64,000 bases of DNA. Origin: Nelumbo lutea (lineage: Eukaryota; Streptophyta; Magnoliopsida; Proteales; Nelumbonaceae). Location: positions 205,983,813 to 206,047,812 of the forward strand of contig JAKGHH010000001.1 in NCBI GenBank assembly GCA_022828595.1. Reading direction: 5' to 3'. The position numbers and the translations under genes were made by a program. The notes below the pieces were generated by a model. That model was not told the DNA's origin and searched no databases. It saw only the letters and a program-made list of their open reading frames with translations. Below, in pieces: positions 11,013 to 21,267 of this stretch; the stretch's first letter is position 1; every line of letters starts with the position of its first letter.

Positions 11013-13002
11013 TCAGTCAACTCGGGGTTCTCCATCCCCAACAGAAGCATCAACAAGTTGATCGGTCTCCATATGGTCCTCGACAACACCTTCTCCCTCT
11101 CCCTCTTCTATTGTCTCATCACTGAGGAGGTTGTTGTCGCTCTCCTCTTCGGAGTCCGGGTCTTTAGCAGATTCGGCAGCCATCTCCTTGGTGATCTTCG
11201 ACATTGTGATGGCACTAAGCTTGGCCAATAGCTTGCTTGGCAACCAATGGGTGCTTATAACCTTTGTAGTAGCCCACTGCTTGACCTCGACCAACAGCTT
11301 GCGATGTTTTGCCGAAGACTTGTACTCCTCGCCAGCCTTGACCTTGGCCTCTTCCATTGCCTTGAGCAGAATATCAGTCCACTCCTTCACAAGTGCCTCG
11401 AGGTTCTTGTTCTCTCACTTAAGGGTCACCTTGCGCTCCTCCAGCTCCTTCTCTGCCATCAACAGAGTCAACAATTCCTTCTTAGCTCTCGCATCTTTTT
11501 TTAGTTGGTTGATCTCGTTGTGAGCTAGGTTTAGTTCGGAGTGGGCACTTTGGGAGGACTCCTCAGTATCGAGAGCTCGTTTCAGGTTTACCTTGGATTG
11601 GTAGGCCAGGGCATGGATCAAAGAATTCACTTGCCAAAAAAAGAAACAAAATCCAAGTATAGAGAAAAATCTAAGTATAATATATTCCAAAGGTTGAGTA
11701 TGTACCACCGTACAGTGAGTTGCTGCTCTGGCCCCGAGCTAAGCGTCCAGTAAATTAGCCCAACGAGCAACCTCCTTGGCAAAGACCGCATCCTTGCTCT
11801 TGAGGAGACTGAACTTCGGAGTCAAGATGCTTCGAGCTGAGGCGTCGCAACTCGATGTGGTGGTCACCTGGGCGTGCTGGGGATCGAAAGATGTGGTCTC
11901 CTCAAGCAAGTGGGGCGGGGAAGCTTTACCTTGGTCCTCCTCGACCAAGTCGATCACTGGCAGCTGCTCGACAATTGATGGGTGCTCAGGGACGGTGTCG
12001 CCAATGTCGAAGATGGTGATCTCTTTATGGATGCGAGCCTTCTTGGAGGCCCTCTTCTTCTTCTTTCCCTTTTGCATGCCCCCGAAGAGCTTGTCGACGG
12101 GGATGCCAGCCATGGTAGCTATAAAAGGCGGCGAATAGAGTAAGCACAAGATTAATATAAAGCAAGACAAGGAAAACAAGTATAGCAGTTGTGATGATGA
12201 CCCACCAGGAGGACTTAGCCCGGCTTGCACGAGCTTCTCTTCAGTCACAAAGTTCTCAAACTTCAGCCCGAGCTTCACCTAAGATTAGACTTCCTCTCGT
12301 GTCTTTGGGTCTAATTTGATGTCGGGGTCCTGCATGGCAGCCCTCTAGTGAGTTGGAAACGACCACCCCTCAGTGTTACGGATTACAAAATAACGCCTCT
12401 TCTAGGCTAGGACTTTGTTTGGGAGCTCGTGCAACAATTTGTACTCGGGACGATGAGACATGTAATACCTTTGCTTGTGCTTGGGGAGAATACAGGTTGA
12501 TTTTTTCTTGATAGAAAGGATTGAGGAAAAGGTGTCGAGGTCTAGGGGTCGATTATAATCGTGGAAAAGGATGATGGTACCTACAATGTTACGGATAGAG
12601 TTCGAATGGCGATGTCAAAAAATTTGACGATCTCAACTATGAAGGGATGGAGTGGGAAGCACAGCCCAGCTACGAGCTACTCCTCGAAGACCACGATCTC
12701 GTCATGATTGTGATCCCAAGGAAAGTGTTACCTAAGGGAATGATGTATACTAGGTTGTTGGGTAGCCTATACCGAGCTACAAAGGATAGGAGCATGTCCC
12801 ATGTTATAGAAGACAAGCCGAAACTATTCACTAATCGACCATAACACGAAGTGGAGGCCGACCTGCCGAAAGCCTCGCGCTCTTGCTGAGGTGAGTCCGC
12901 CTCAGACGGGTTAGAGTCAACATCCTGCGCTTTGGTGCCCACTTCGGCAGGACAAGACTTTGGCCTGCACCGAGGTGCCCACCTCGACCCTAGCGAACTC
13001 AC
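11013..13002 (-). pseudogene. Antisense additional ORF of element 1 (coiled-coil/acidic-tail protein), degraded
   Basis: It runs opposite to gag-pol, between pol and the 3' LTR. Pieces read in order on the minus strand: an N-terminal part at 13002-12670 with RLPNNLVYIIPLGN, comparable to HLPRDLLYCIPTGN in element 2; a Lys-rich segment (about 12278-11739); a coiled-coil-like Glu/Lys-rich segment (11708-11415); and a C-terminal part ending in the acidic stretch KDPDSEEESDNN (11390-11013). The same order of parts occurs in element 2. Published extra ORFs of Tat-lineage retrotransposons, including the Pfam family called putative gypsy type transposon, are the closest known parallel. Introns probably separate some of these pieces. 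Function is unknown. Confidence 0.6.
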
Positions 13003-13026
13003 TGCTTAGAAATGGGCCCTTCGGCC

Positions 13027-13036
13027 CCTATTTATA
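13027..13036 (-). promoter_or_regulatory. TATA box for the antisense ORF of element 1
   Basis: TATAAATAGG reads on the minus strand about 300 bp inside the 3' LTR and about 25 bp upstream of the first ORF piece at 13002. The identical decamer occurs at the equivalent position in element 2. Promoter function is inferred, not shown. Confidence 0.5.
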
Positions 13037-13320
13037 GCCACCATATCCGAGGATCTATGGCCAAGATCTGCATGATCCATAGCTCCCATGAAAATTGGCT
13101 CCATGCCACCCGAGGTTGAAATCAGTTGAGCGTGTGTTTTGACGTCCACGGAGTTTATAATTGGTGTGACGTTCGCACGTACTTGATACACGATCTGGGT
13201 CATTTCCTAGTCGAGCCAAGCAGTCAACCGAAGGTCCACCCTCCGTACCACCTAGACATCGTGCCAAATCCACCCGGGCTCGTCATGAACTCCTTGTGTT
13301 TGGTCAGGACCCTTGGCACG

Positions 13321-13336
13321 AGGAGTGGGGGGCAAT
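13321..13336 (+). other. Polypurine tract of element 1
   Basis: AGGAGTGGGGGGCAAT lies directly before the 3' LTR. The complement of nearly the same sequence lies next to the left LTR of element 2 (25529-25547). Confidence 0.75.
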
Positions 13337-13967
13337 TGATGAAGGGTGATTTGACCCGACCTAGTAAGTAAAGGACGCGTGGACACCACCTGCCAGTAGG
13401 ATGACAACTAAGCAAGGAGAGCCTAGTCAGCAGTTCAGGAGCTCGGGTGTTTGGGCACCTCGGCACAGAGCCACCTCAGCACCAAAACCACTTCGGCACC
13501 CGAGTACCGAAGTGACACGTAATCAAATCCAGAAGCTTTTCAGCAAACTTTGAATCTCCCAAGATTATGCCATGTAACGACAAGCCTTATCCTCTCCCCA
13601 CCCGGATCGGACGGTAACGATAAACTTCATTGACTGGTACATTACTCTCATTCTAAAGCGGAAACAGATTTCATCTACGCAGACCAAGTAAGCCAGGGTC
13701 ATTTTGTGAGACCCACATCAACTCAACTATATAAGGGCATCAACCCCCCAGGACCTAGGTACGCGCGATTAAGTGCAATCTAGCTCTCCTACTTCTCAAA
13801 CTCTTAGCTCGCATATACTATTACTGACTTAAGCATCGGAGCGACCTCACCGGATTAGCCACCCTAGGTTCTCTAATACCGCTCTTTCTTTATAGTTTGA
13901 GCGATCTATTTGGCAACAGGCGTCCGAGCTGCCCTACAGCTAAGAGCATCCAGATTGCGCACCATCA
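13337..13967 (+). repeat. 3' LTR of element 1
   Basis: It begins TGATGAAGGG and ends GCACCATCA. It contains a single AACTATATAAGGGC TATA unit (13725-13738) and an insertion of about 19 bp near 13465 relative to the 5' LTR. Confidence 0.88.
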
Positions 13968-14331
13968 ATTTATATTCAAGTTATGAGTGTCTTTGAGCAT
14001 GCATTTTTGCTTGTTTTTTGGACAACATTCTAGGTGGATTTCCATGAATCTTCATGTTTTCTGATCATGGGTGATTTTTTATGTAGAAGGATGTTGAAAG
14101 TCTTGATCATCAAAGAATATGAATGTACGTAGTCATGCCAATAAACATATTTATTTTCTCAACAATATATCCCAAGAAAATGTTTATATCATGATTAGAA
14201 GATGTTACCAAAGTACCAAGTACCTTAAGATAGTTGACATCATATTTCAGGCAAACTGCATTACATTAGAACAAAGTAGACAAATAAAAAGAGCAAAAAG
14301 TCAAAAACATTATTGCAAGAATTGGCCTTTC
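13968..14331. other. Intergenic sequence and probable 3' UTR of the F-box gene
   Basis: AT-rich sequence without a recognisable ORF separates element 1 from the stop codon of the minus-strand F-box gene. The part nearest that gene is probably its 3' UTR. The retrotransposon ends only about 360 bp from the coding region. Confidence 0.5.
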
Positions 14332-15477
14332 TCAAGCCATATGAACCCAAGTTGCTGTGGAAGGAAGTACATATGGAATGAGGTTCTGCGTATTTCCATC
14401 CATCATATCTATAACATCAACACCACAAGATTGGTCATTTAAGTAAAACAACCGATCATTCGGTTCCAATTCCCCATATAAATGATAAATTTTCATACCA
14501 AACGACTTTGCAGAAAAGCATGTATACCTACCAAGAAACCAACTCAAGTTCTTAACTTCATTAACATTCAACTCCTCCCAAGCATTCTGAGCATTATTCA
14601 ATCTGAAAAACCTAAATGAGCTTAAATTTCTTACTTGAAGAATCACAACCTCCCCTTCATGCTCCCCCATGTAACTTAGCTCAAATCTACTGGCTAAATC
14701 AGGTAATTCTGTCCATGTCTGATCTCTCATATTGAAAATAATCATCCCTCCTGTTGCACTGAAGCAGTATACATGCACTCCAAGTACAAGTAAACCACCA
14801 AATCCGGTATATGGCATACTCTGGCCATTGTAGGAATACTTGACCCATGCTTTATCACCTGGCTTAGCTATTTGAAGAGTTATTTGTGTAGGGTCATTAT
14901 ACTCAAGAAGAACTACATAGTGAGGGTAGCCATCAAAGGTGGAGAAGGATCCAGCATATGGGTCTTTCGGTTTTACAATGTCTGGCATCTCCAATTCACT
15001 TTTAGTAAAGGGGTTATACAAGAACACAGAATCTGGCAACCGTTCGGCCTTTATTCTTTGCAGGGAATCTTTGAACCACCTTAGTCCATTCCTTCTTTGT
15101 AAAAGCAACCACCCTTGTTTTGAGTAAATGCTTTTGGTTCCACTGAAGAAGTTAGGGAGCTTAATGGTGTATTTCTCCTTTGAAACACTAATGAATACAA
15201 GCTTACTTCTTTCTGAATTCCTAGAGTACATGACCCAAGGTAATGTGTCTCCAGCAGACTGAAACTTCTTGGGGCAGTTTGCAAATGCAAAAGACCAATT
15301 ATGACAAACAGCAGCTAGCCGCAGGTTATCAACAAAATCTAGATGCTCCATAATCATCCATAGGAGAAGGTGTGGAAGTTCAGACCAATTTTCTTCAGCT
15401 GTGAGGCTATGATCTTTTTGATCATTGAACTCTTCTGCAGTCTCTGAAGAGATATACCCAGCATTTGTCATTGTCAT
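14332..15477 (-). CDS. F-box protein with DUF295 domain
   Basis: The 381-residue intact ORF starts MTMTNAGYISSE. Residues about 30-70 (NWSELPHLLLWMIMEHLDFV, then NLRLAAVCHNWSFAFANC) form an F-box, the part that binds SKP1 in SCF ubiquitin ligases. The rest has the spacing of plant F-box/DUF295 proteins: LPWVMYSRNSERSKLVFISV, SVFLYNPFTKSELEMPDI, a beta-rich middle with VYCFSATGGMIIFNMRDQTW, FFRLNNAQNAWEELN, GRYTCFSAKSFG and a C-terminal NRL/DRLFYLND-type strand. The substrate is unknown. A consensus 3' splice site lies 28 bases upstream of the ATG and a consensus donor at 16967, so the start codon lies in the second exon after a 5'-UTR intron. No frame damage was seen. Confidence 0.88.
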   Translation of the reverse strand: MTMTNAGYISSETAEEFNDQKDHSLTAEENWSELPHLLLWMIMEHLDFVDNLRLAAVCHNWSFAFANCPKKFQSAGDTLPWVMYSRNSERSKLVFISVSKEKYTIKLPNFFSGTKSIYSKQGWLLLQRRNGLRWFKDSLQRIKAERLPDSVFLYNPFTKSELEMPDIVKPKDPYAGSFSTFDGYPHYVVLLEYNDPTQITLQIAKPGDKAWVKYSYNGQSMPYTGFGGLLVLGVHVYCFSATGGMIIFNMRDQTWTELPDLASRFELSYMGEHEGEVVILQVRNLSSFRFFRLNNAQNAWEELNVNEVKNLSWFLGRYTCFSAKSFGMKIYHLYGELEPNDRLFYLNDQSCGVDVIDMMDGNTQNLIPYVLPSTATWVHMA

Positions 15478-15743
15478 TATTTTTGAGGATACAACCTTGA
15501 GCCCCTGAGTAAGACAACATCTTTTGATCGTTAATGATGATGAGATACTAATTTTCTATGTTTACCAAATCTGGACAAGGAACAGAAGAAACGAGAATTG
15601 CATTTAATATTCAAAATATAATGGGAAAAGAGGCTAAAGAGCTGCAATATATAGTATGCTATAGATCAGTTCTATGAACCTTCTGAGTTCTGATCTTGCA
15701 ACGTAGCCAACAAACAATGCTATATATTACCTAAAACCTTCAG

Positions 15744-15858
15744 GCTCAGTTTGGAAAGAGTACAAATACAAATATGCAGTGTAAATACATAAAAAATAAT
15801 ACAAAATACAAGGTTTTGTACTCAACAAATTTGTATTTGTACTCCTTCCAAACTGAGC
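15744..15858. mobile_element. Palindromic MITE (family A), 115 bp
   Basis: The left end GCTCAGTTTGGAAAGAGTAC and the reverse complement of the right end, GCTCAGTTTGGAAGGAGTAC, match at 19 of 20 positions and continue into ACAAATACAAAT. It is related to the copy at 219-327. No convincing target duplication was found. Confidence 0.6.
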
Positions 15859-15961
15859 ATCAGGTGATTATAGGGATTAGATTTAAATATATATGCTCAT
15901 ATGTACTTAAAATTTATATTATATCTATAATTTCTATTGGATATATTATATCTATCATTAA

Positions 15962-16077
15962 GGCTGTGTTTGGCTTGAAGGAAAAAGGTAGGGAAAGGCA
16001 GGAAAATCTATACAAGGTTTGTACATGTTTCCCTTCCTTTCCTTTCCCTAACTTTTCCTTCAAAACCAAACGTAGCC
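15962..16077. mobile_element. Tourist-like (PIF/Harbinger) MITE, 116 bp
   Basis: The left end GGCTGTGTTTGGCTTGAAGG and the reverse complement of the right end, GGCTACGTTTGGTTTTGAAG, form inverted repeats of about 37 bp. They are flanked on both sides by the trinucleotide TAA (15959-15961 and 16078-16080). A 3-bp TAA/TTA duplication and GG-starting ends are typical of Tourist MITEs. It lies in the 5'-UTR intron of the F-box gene. Confidence 0.75.
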
Positions 16078-16967
16078 TAAAGTTGGTCTGGGTGTTGTAT
16101 TTTCAGTGAAGATTATGCAATTTAGTGAAAATTTCACAAGTAATTTAGTATTCTGGTGACAATTTTTCACTGAATGAAAGGGTCAAGTTTTGCACAAATC
16201 ATTTTGTTCGCAAAATAGATTTTTTACTCTGACAACTAATGAACTTTGTAAAGAGGCCACTTAGACCCTAATATTTCGATCAGTTTTAGTCTCATTTATT
16301 ATGCTATTTGGTATTCTTTTTTTTTTTTTTTTTTGCAGCCCTAGTATTCATTACTGTTAATTGGGTTAACATTCGTGTGTATAACGTTTGATTTCAGCCA
16401 TGGACGAAAGAAGATTGTGCGAAAATGAACTTCAAATGGAATGTGAATCACTGAAGCTACGTTTGCACCCCTTTTACATTGAAACAGATGCAGACTAAAG
16501 GAGAAAAGAAAACCAAGAAAGAAATAGGAAGAGCACAAAATGCATCTAAGTTTGCATGAGTTATATATGCTTGGAAGTTGAAATATATATATATATATAT
16601 ATAACATAAATTTTCATGAGAAATTCAGGCAGAGCAATAAATCATATGCTTCTCCATAAAACAATTTACACTTCGTATTCATATTCAAATTTCAAATTTC
16701 AAAGAGCTGAAATCAACAGGAACTAATCCTAAGATGTGACTGTCAGACCCATTCTTCCGATACAAACAAGAAAAAGCAATTTGGCTGCTCGGTGCCTTTT
16801 TCCTCAAAACTGCACCTAAATGGAAAGGTTTAAGAAAAGAAGGGGAGTTGTGTACTCAAAATCAAAATCGGGGATACCATGAATCAGTTCATGACCTTCA
16901 CTAGTATTTTAAATAGGATTTGTCCCAAAAAAACAAAAAGGATTTGAGGCATTGTCTGGAGACTTAC

Positions 16968-17060
16968 CAATTCTAGCAGCAGCAGACAGTTGCAATGGTC
17001 GTCGGCAGGGGAATCGATGGCAACTCTCTCTCTCTCTCTCTCTGTGTGTCTGCTATCTAC
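16968..17060 (-). promoter_or_regulatory. First (non-coding) exon and start region of the F-box gene
   Basis: On the minus strand a GA-repeat tract (about 17023-17042) and GCTGCTGCTAGAATTG precede the donor at 16967. The GA/CT microsatellite is a common feature of plant leaders. The exact transcription start is unknown. Confidence 0.35.
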
Positions 17061-17306
17061 ACGATGATCGGTTAAATAAAAAGGATGGGAAGAAAGAGGA
17101 AACGTAGATGGATATAATTTTTAATTGCAAACAAACGTGAAGGATTAGAATTCATGGTGGTACCGGTACCGAGAGTCTGGGGCTAATAGAGTGTCGTACT
17201 AAAGCTATATTTTCTTACCATGAACAGTGTCAGGGTCGACGACTACTGGAGTGGGCCCCTCTTAATAATAATCTCGAAGACAATTCAGATCCGAAGAAAA
17301 TCCATG

Positions 17307-17446
17307 CACACAACGTCTCACAGCACATCTCCGCCGTGTATTAAGAGCATCTCCCGATCATGACATCATCATCATGAGATTATCATGGGAAGATGTTTTC
17401 AATACACGGCAAGCATATGCTGTAAGATGTGGGGAGCAATCTTGTG
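17307..17446. mobile_element. Palindromic MITE (family B), about 140 bp
   Basis: The left arm contains ACAACGTCTCACAGCACATC, then GCCGTGTATT and ATGACATCATC. The right arm is its approximate inverse, with AATACACGGC, GATGTGGGG and TTGTGGGGG. Related palindromes lie at 42576-43188 (interrupted) and 61008-61164. The boundaries are approximate. Confidence 0.5.
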
Positions 17447-17593
17447 GGGGACTGATTTTGGTCTCGTAACATCTTGTCTATCATCCATGGTAGAAACAGC
17501 TTGGTGCGGAGCATGGCCATTGGATTATTATTATTTGCACATTATGTTATTTTTTGGTACGCTTGACTGTATGATACAAGAGAAGAGATTGAT

Positions 17594-18136
17594 TAGGGTG
17601 CAAATGGATCGGATTCAAGATTCAGTCCTATTTGGTCAAATTTGGATCACTCTTGTTCGGATCTTCAAATTAGATCGGATCAGGTAATAGGAAACAGTTA
17701 GAAATCAGATCGGATTCGGATCATCCCTATATGATCCAATATATATTATATATTTATAAACAGAAATATATATATGTCATTTATTTATTTATTTATAAAT
17801 ATATTTTTTGTACTATATTTTTATAAATTTGTTATATTATTTATTTTTTTATAAAAAATGTGTATATATATATATGATGAAAACAACTAAAAAATACTTA
17901 TATTTTTTGTTTTTACTTTATTTAAATTAGAATATTTTATTTTTCTTTTAATAATTTATTAATTTTTAAAGAAAACAAGTTGGATCGGATCAAATCCAAA
18001 GATTCGACTTATCGATAGGATTCAAATTCAAATTGAGTCCTATCAGATCCAATTGGATCCAATCCGACATGAATAGTATCGGGCCATATTCGAATATACT
18101 CTTATTCAAATTCGATCCAACTCGTTTAAATCCCTA
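17594..18136. repeat. Decayed fold-back repeat (hAT-MITE-like)
   Basis: The left end TAGGGTGCAAATGGATCGG and the right end, TAGGGATTTAAACGAGTTGG in reverse complement, enclose AT-rich DNA with repeated GGATCGGAT / ATCCGATCC motifs. The composition is like the better preserved element at 51950-52450. The flanks show no matching 8-bp duplication, so the ends are tentative. Confidence 0.4.
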
Positions 18137-18423
18137 CAACTGGTTCCATTTTACCCAAAACCTAGTCCTAGCCATAAACCATTGTAAGGGTCAACGGGTT
18201 GTTGATCCATTCAATGGTTTTTGGTCGTTTCCCGTTCAATGGTTTTTGGTCGTTATTTATTTATTTATATTTTTAATTTTTTATTAAAACAGGTCATCTT
18301 TTTGAACCAAACAGTCGAACCGTTGACCTAGAAACTGGTGGCCAAAACAATTCTAATTATGGGTTGGTTTTTAAAACATTGGATTTTGGTTTCCATTAAC
18401 TAATATATCCATATTTTTTTAGA

Positions 18424-19663
18424 CTAGTAAGTGTGCACGTGCTTTGCACATGATAATGATAGTAATAATGTATCTACATTTTTCTATAAACTTTATGTAT
18501 TTTTTATTTTTTGCTTTTATATTTTTTTATCATTAATCGAATGTGGATTGAAAATCCAAATCTAATTACATAAACATCTCATCCAAATATATGATTATCG
18601 GATAGAGGTGTGAAGTTTCAAGTATCATTGATAGGCCTATTTGCTTGGCTAGATTATTATTATTTTTTTAATATTTAATCTTTTTGGTCTATCTTTTTTT
18701 GATCATTTGTCATAAACTATAAGATTTAAATAGAGGGAATTGAATGGGGTGAAAAGTAGTAGTTCAATTTACAATTTAAACATCATAACTAAATATTAGT
18801 GTAAAGATATAATTATAGGTGTGTTCAATTTTTTCTATAACATTTTTTGTATTTGTGTGTAAAAATAATTTTAATATGCCACATTTAATTTTTAACTTTT
18901 AATATGATAAATAAAATATATGATATTATACATGTACCTAAATGTTTTTTTTTTTGCAAAATCTATGTATTCTTTTTCATTTTTGTATTTTATTAACTTT
19001 TTTATTTATTTATGACATTAAAGGTTAACATGTTTGACCCAAAATTTGAACTATTGATCTTTGCCAAATAGTAAAATAATTTCATTTTTGGTCAGTTCAA
19101 AATGATGTATTTCATTTTTATTACCAATAAAAATAATTCTTTTTTATTACACTTTTTTTTTTTAATTCGATTAATAAAAATATCATAAATGTGTCAATTT
19201 TTTCTACATTTTTGTAAGTTTCTATATTTATTTCTATTTTAAAAAATTTATTACCTAACTATGAATTCGTAGGTTGATCAATTTGATTCAGATGGTTGAA
19301 TTTTTAGCCACCACTTGGATTAAAAATTGTTTTGTTTTTGAATTAGTTTTAAAATATATGGTTTTATAATGTTAAAATATTGACATAGATCTAATTTAAT
19401 AAGAGAAAATGGGAGTTATTAATTTAAGTGTATGAATTAATAAGAGACGATTAAATGAGGTGAGAAGTAATAATTGAAATTACGTTTTCAACATTACCAT
19501 TAGAGATGGACTAAATACACAATTATCGGCATTTTAGTAGACACTAAAGTTGGCATTAAAGCTTTAATAAAATGACTTTTATACCCATTCTCAAACAAAA
19601 AAGTAGAGCATAATTTTAGTCCAAAAAAAGTTTCACATTGCATTCACACTTTTATATATAGTA
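18424..19663 (-). mobile_element. Helitron-like non-autonomous element (tentative limits)
   Basis: Read on the minus strand, a short hairpin GTGC-AAA-GCAC is followed by ACGTGCACACTTACTAG and T. This is the hairpin-plus-CTAG terminus followed by T expected of a Helitron 3' end (18424). The region just left of 19664 reads TACTATATATAAAAGTGTG on the minus strand, resembling plant Helitron 5' ends, which would give about 1.24 kb. No coding sequence was found. The 5' limit is inferred. Confidence 0.42.
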
Positions 19664-19690
19664 CTAGTAGGGGCCCGTGCGATGCACGAG
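19664..19690 (-). mobile_element. Helitron-like 3' terminus abutting a second one
   Basis: On the minus strand CGTGC-ATC-GCACG forms a hairpin followed by GGCCCCTACTAG and then T. This is a Helitron-type 3' end whose element would extend to the right of 19664. Its 5' end was not found. Confidence 0.45.
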
Positions 19691-19885
19691 ACAATCCAAT
19701 ATTCAATTGGACAAATGAAAAAGATCAATAGGAAATATAAAGTTGTGCGATGTATTGGCTTATGAGAAATCTTGGCTTGAGACCATGTGTATGTGCACAT
19801 ATTTCCTACCTTGACTTACCTTGATGAATGATGTAAATGTTCATTTGCCATCTATTAACAAACATGAAGTAAAAGCTAATGGTAG

Positions 19886-20044
19886 CTAGCAAGATGCCAA
19901 CAGGCTGGTTGATAAGGTCTCTCTAGCTAGTCGTAGTAGAGACTTGGAATTGAATCCGCCTGCACTTGGGTTGGGAGGGTTATGGGTTGGGGGATACATT
20001 ACTCCCCGTTGTGTAGCCATTCAAAAGAAATTAAAAAGAAAAAA
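19886..20044 (+). mobile_element. SINE with target-site duplication
   Basis: A body of about 160 bp carries a Pol III A-box-like TGGTTGATAAGG (19911-19922) and a weaker B-box-like GGAATTGAATCC about 30 bp later. It ends in an A-rich tail (AAAAGAAATTAAAAAGAAAA). The flanks repeat: AAAAGCTAATGGTAG at 19871-19885 and AAAACTAATGGTGG at 20041-20054, with CTAATGGT identical. Box spacing, tail and duplication together support a tRNA-derived SINE. Confidence 0.68.
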
Positions 20045-20189
20045 CTAATGGTGGTGCATAAAACCGTGACAAAAATAAATTAAAAGATGATACTTGTATT
20101 CTAGTTACAATCTAGAATTTATATTCATATATTTGTGATAAACACATCTACAATTGTAATAATCTATTTAAAAAAAATAAAAAAGTTGG

Positions 20190-20300
20190 TCTAAAAGTAG
20201 GTCTACCACAATGTGAGGTCCACCGACGCCCAACTGCGGAGACTCAAAGCCTCGATATGTAGAGGGATGCTTAGTAACCATCTCAACTAATGGTTAAAAA
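20190..20300 (-). mobile_element. SINE-like tRNA-derived repeat
   Basis: On the minus strand TAGTTGAGATGG fits the A-box consensus and GCTTTGAGTCTC lies about 30 bp downstream as a degenerate B box. No clear tail or duplication was found, so the call is tentative. Confidence 0.38.
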
Positions 20301-20510
20301 TTAAAACATAAAGAGATTCCTTGTATGAATTCAGCTAATCTTATATGGTCCAAATTCAAAATCACATTTGTGATTTGTGAACAAGAATAAAAAAATAACA
20401 CCTTGTCCACTTAAATATTTGGAAACAAAAACATTGATGAATATTTATTTTTCTTGCATGTGTGTTTTATGGAGTGATTCCATTAAGTTAAAGTAATTCT
20501 AGGCAATTAA

Positions 20511-21267
20511 GGCCATGTTTGGGAGTGCTTAAGTTAAAAATAAGTGCTTATTTGAATAAGCACTTATTTGCATTCCAACTTTTTCAAGTGCTTATTTTTT
20601 AAAATAAGCACTTATTTTATATTGGGCATTTGGTAGTGTTTTTCTCTAATAAGCACTTAAATAAGCAATTGTAACTATTTTGTACTTATCTTTCTTTCAA
20701 ATTTTCAAAATATACCCTTTGAAAGTACTTTTATTAAATCATTTTTATAAAAACACTTCTATGAAAGCACTTTTACAAAAGCACTTATAAAAGTACTTTT
20801 ATGAAAGCACTTTTAAAAAAGTACTTTCTTAAAAGTTCTTTCATAAAAGTACTTTCTTAAAAGTTCTTTCATAAAAGTACTTTCTTAAAAGTTCTTTCAT
20901 AAAAGTACCTTCTTAAAAGTGCTTTCATAAAAGTACTTTTACAAAAGTGATTTTATAAAAGTACTTGTATAAAAGTGCTTTCACAAAAGTAATTTTTATA
21001 AAAGTTCTTTCGTAAAAGTACTTTTATAAAATTCAACTAGGGATAACTTTATAAGTGGTATTTTAAAATTCAACAAGGGATAATTTTGAAAGAAAAAATT
21101 GAATAAGTTTTTATTGTATAAGCACTTAGGAAAAGCTAGAAAATTGAGCTTAAAAAATAAGCCCTTATTTTTAAAATAAGCACTTATTTTGGGCTTATTT
21201 GCCAAATACCTATAAGTGCTTAATGATCCAAATAAACACTTATTTTTAAGCACTCCCAAACATGGCC
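20511..21267. mobile_element. PIF/Harbinger-type element, 757 bp, with internal tandem repeats
   Basis: The termini are perfect inverted repeats of GGCCATGTTTGGGAGTGCTT (extending two bases more). They are flanked by TAA on both sides (20508-20510 and 21268-21270), the 3-bp duplication of PIF/Harbinger elements. The inside (about 20730-21030) is built of short repeats such as AAAAGTACTTTC and AAAAGTTCTTTCAT in a period of about 28 bp. There is no transposase, so the element is non-autonomous. Confidence 0.78.

Larger units (their letters stand above)
4850..13967 (+). mobile_element. Ty3/gypsy LTR retrotransposon, Tat-like, degenerate (element 1)
   Basis: Two LTRs in direct orientation (4850-5459 and 13337-13967) share TGATG...CATCA ends and enclose, in order, a primer-binding site, gag, reverse transcriptase, RNase H, integrase, a tandem-repeat spacer, an antisense ORF region and a polypurine tract. 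All coding parts carry several stops. The protease and the region before the RT are missing compared with element 2, so the copy is defective. Flanking bases CTTAT (left) and TTTAT (right, offset by one base) may be a decayed target duplication, but this is uncertain. The LTRs differ by many substitutions and small indels, which indicates an old insertion. Confidence 0.88.
15505..16967 (-). other. 5'-UTR intron of the F-box gene
   Basis: On the minus strand a donor TTG/GTAAGTCTCC begins at 16967 and an acceptor TTACTCAG/GGGCTC ends at 15505. This gives an intron of about 1.46 kb whose removal leaves a short leader before the ATG at 15477. It holds a family A repeat and a Tourist-like MITE. 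It is inferred from splice consensus only. Confidence 0.55.

Noticed and set aside
4845..13973. A clean target duplication for element 1
   Set aside because: CTTAT and TTTAT need a one-base shift and one mismatch, so the evidence is too weak.
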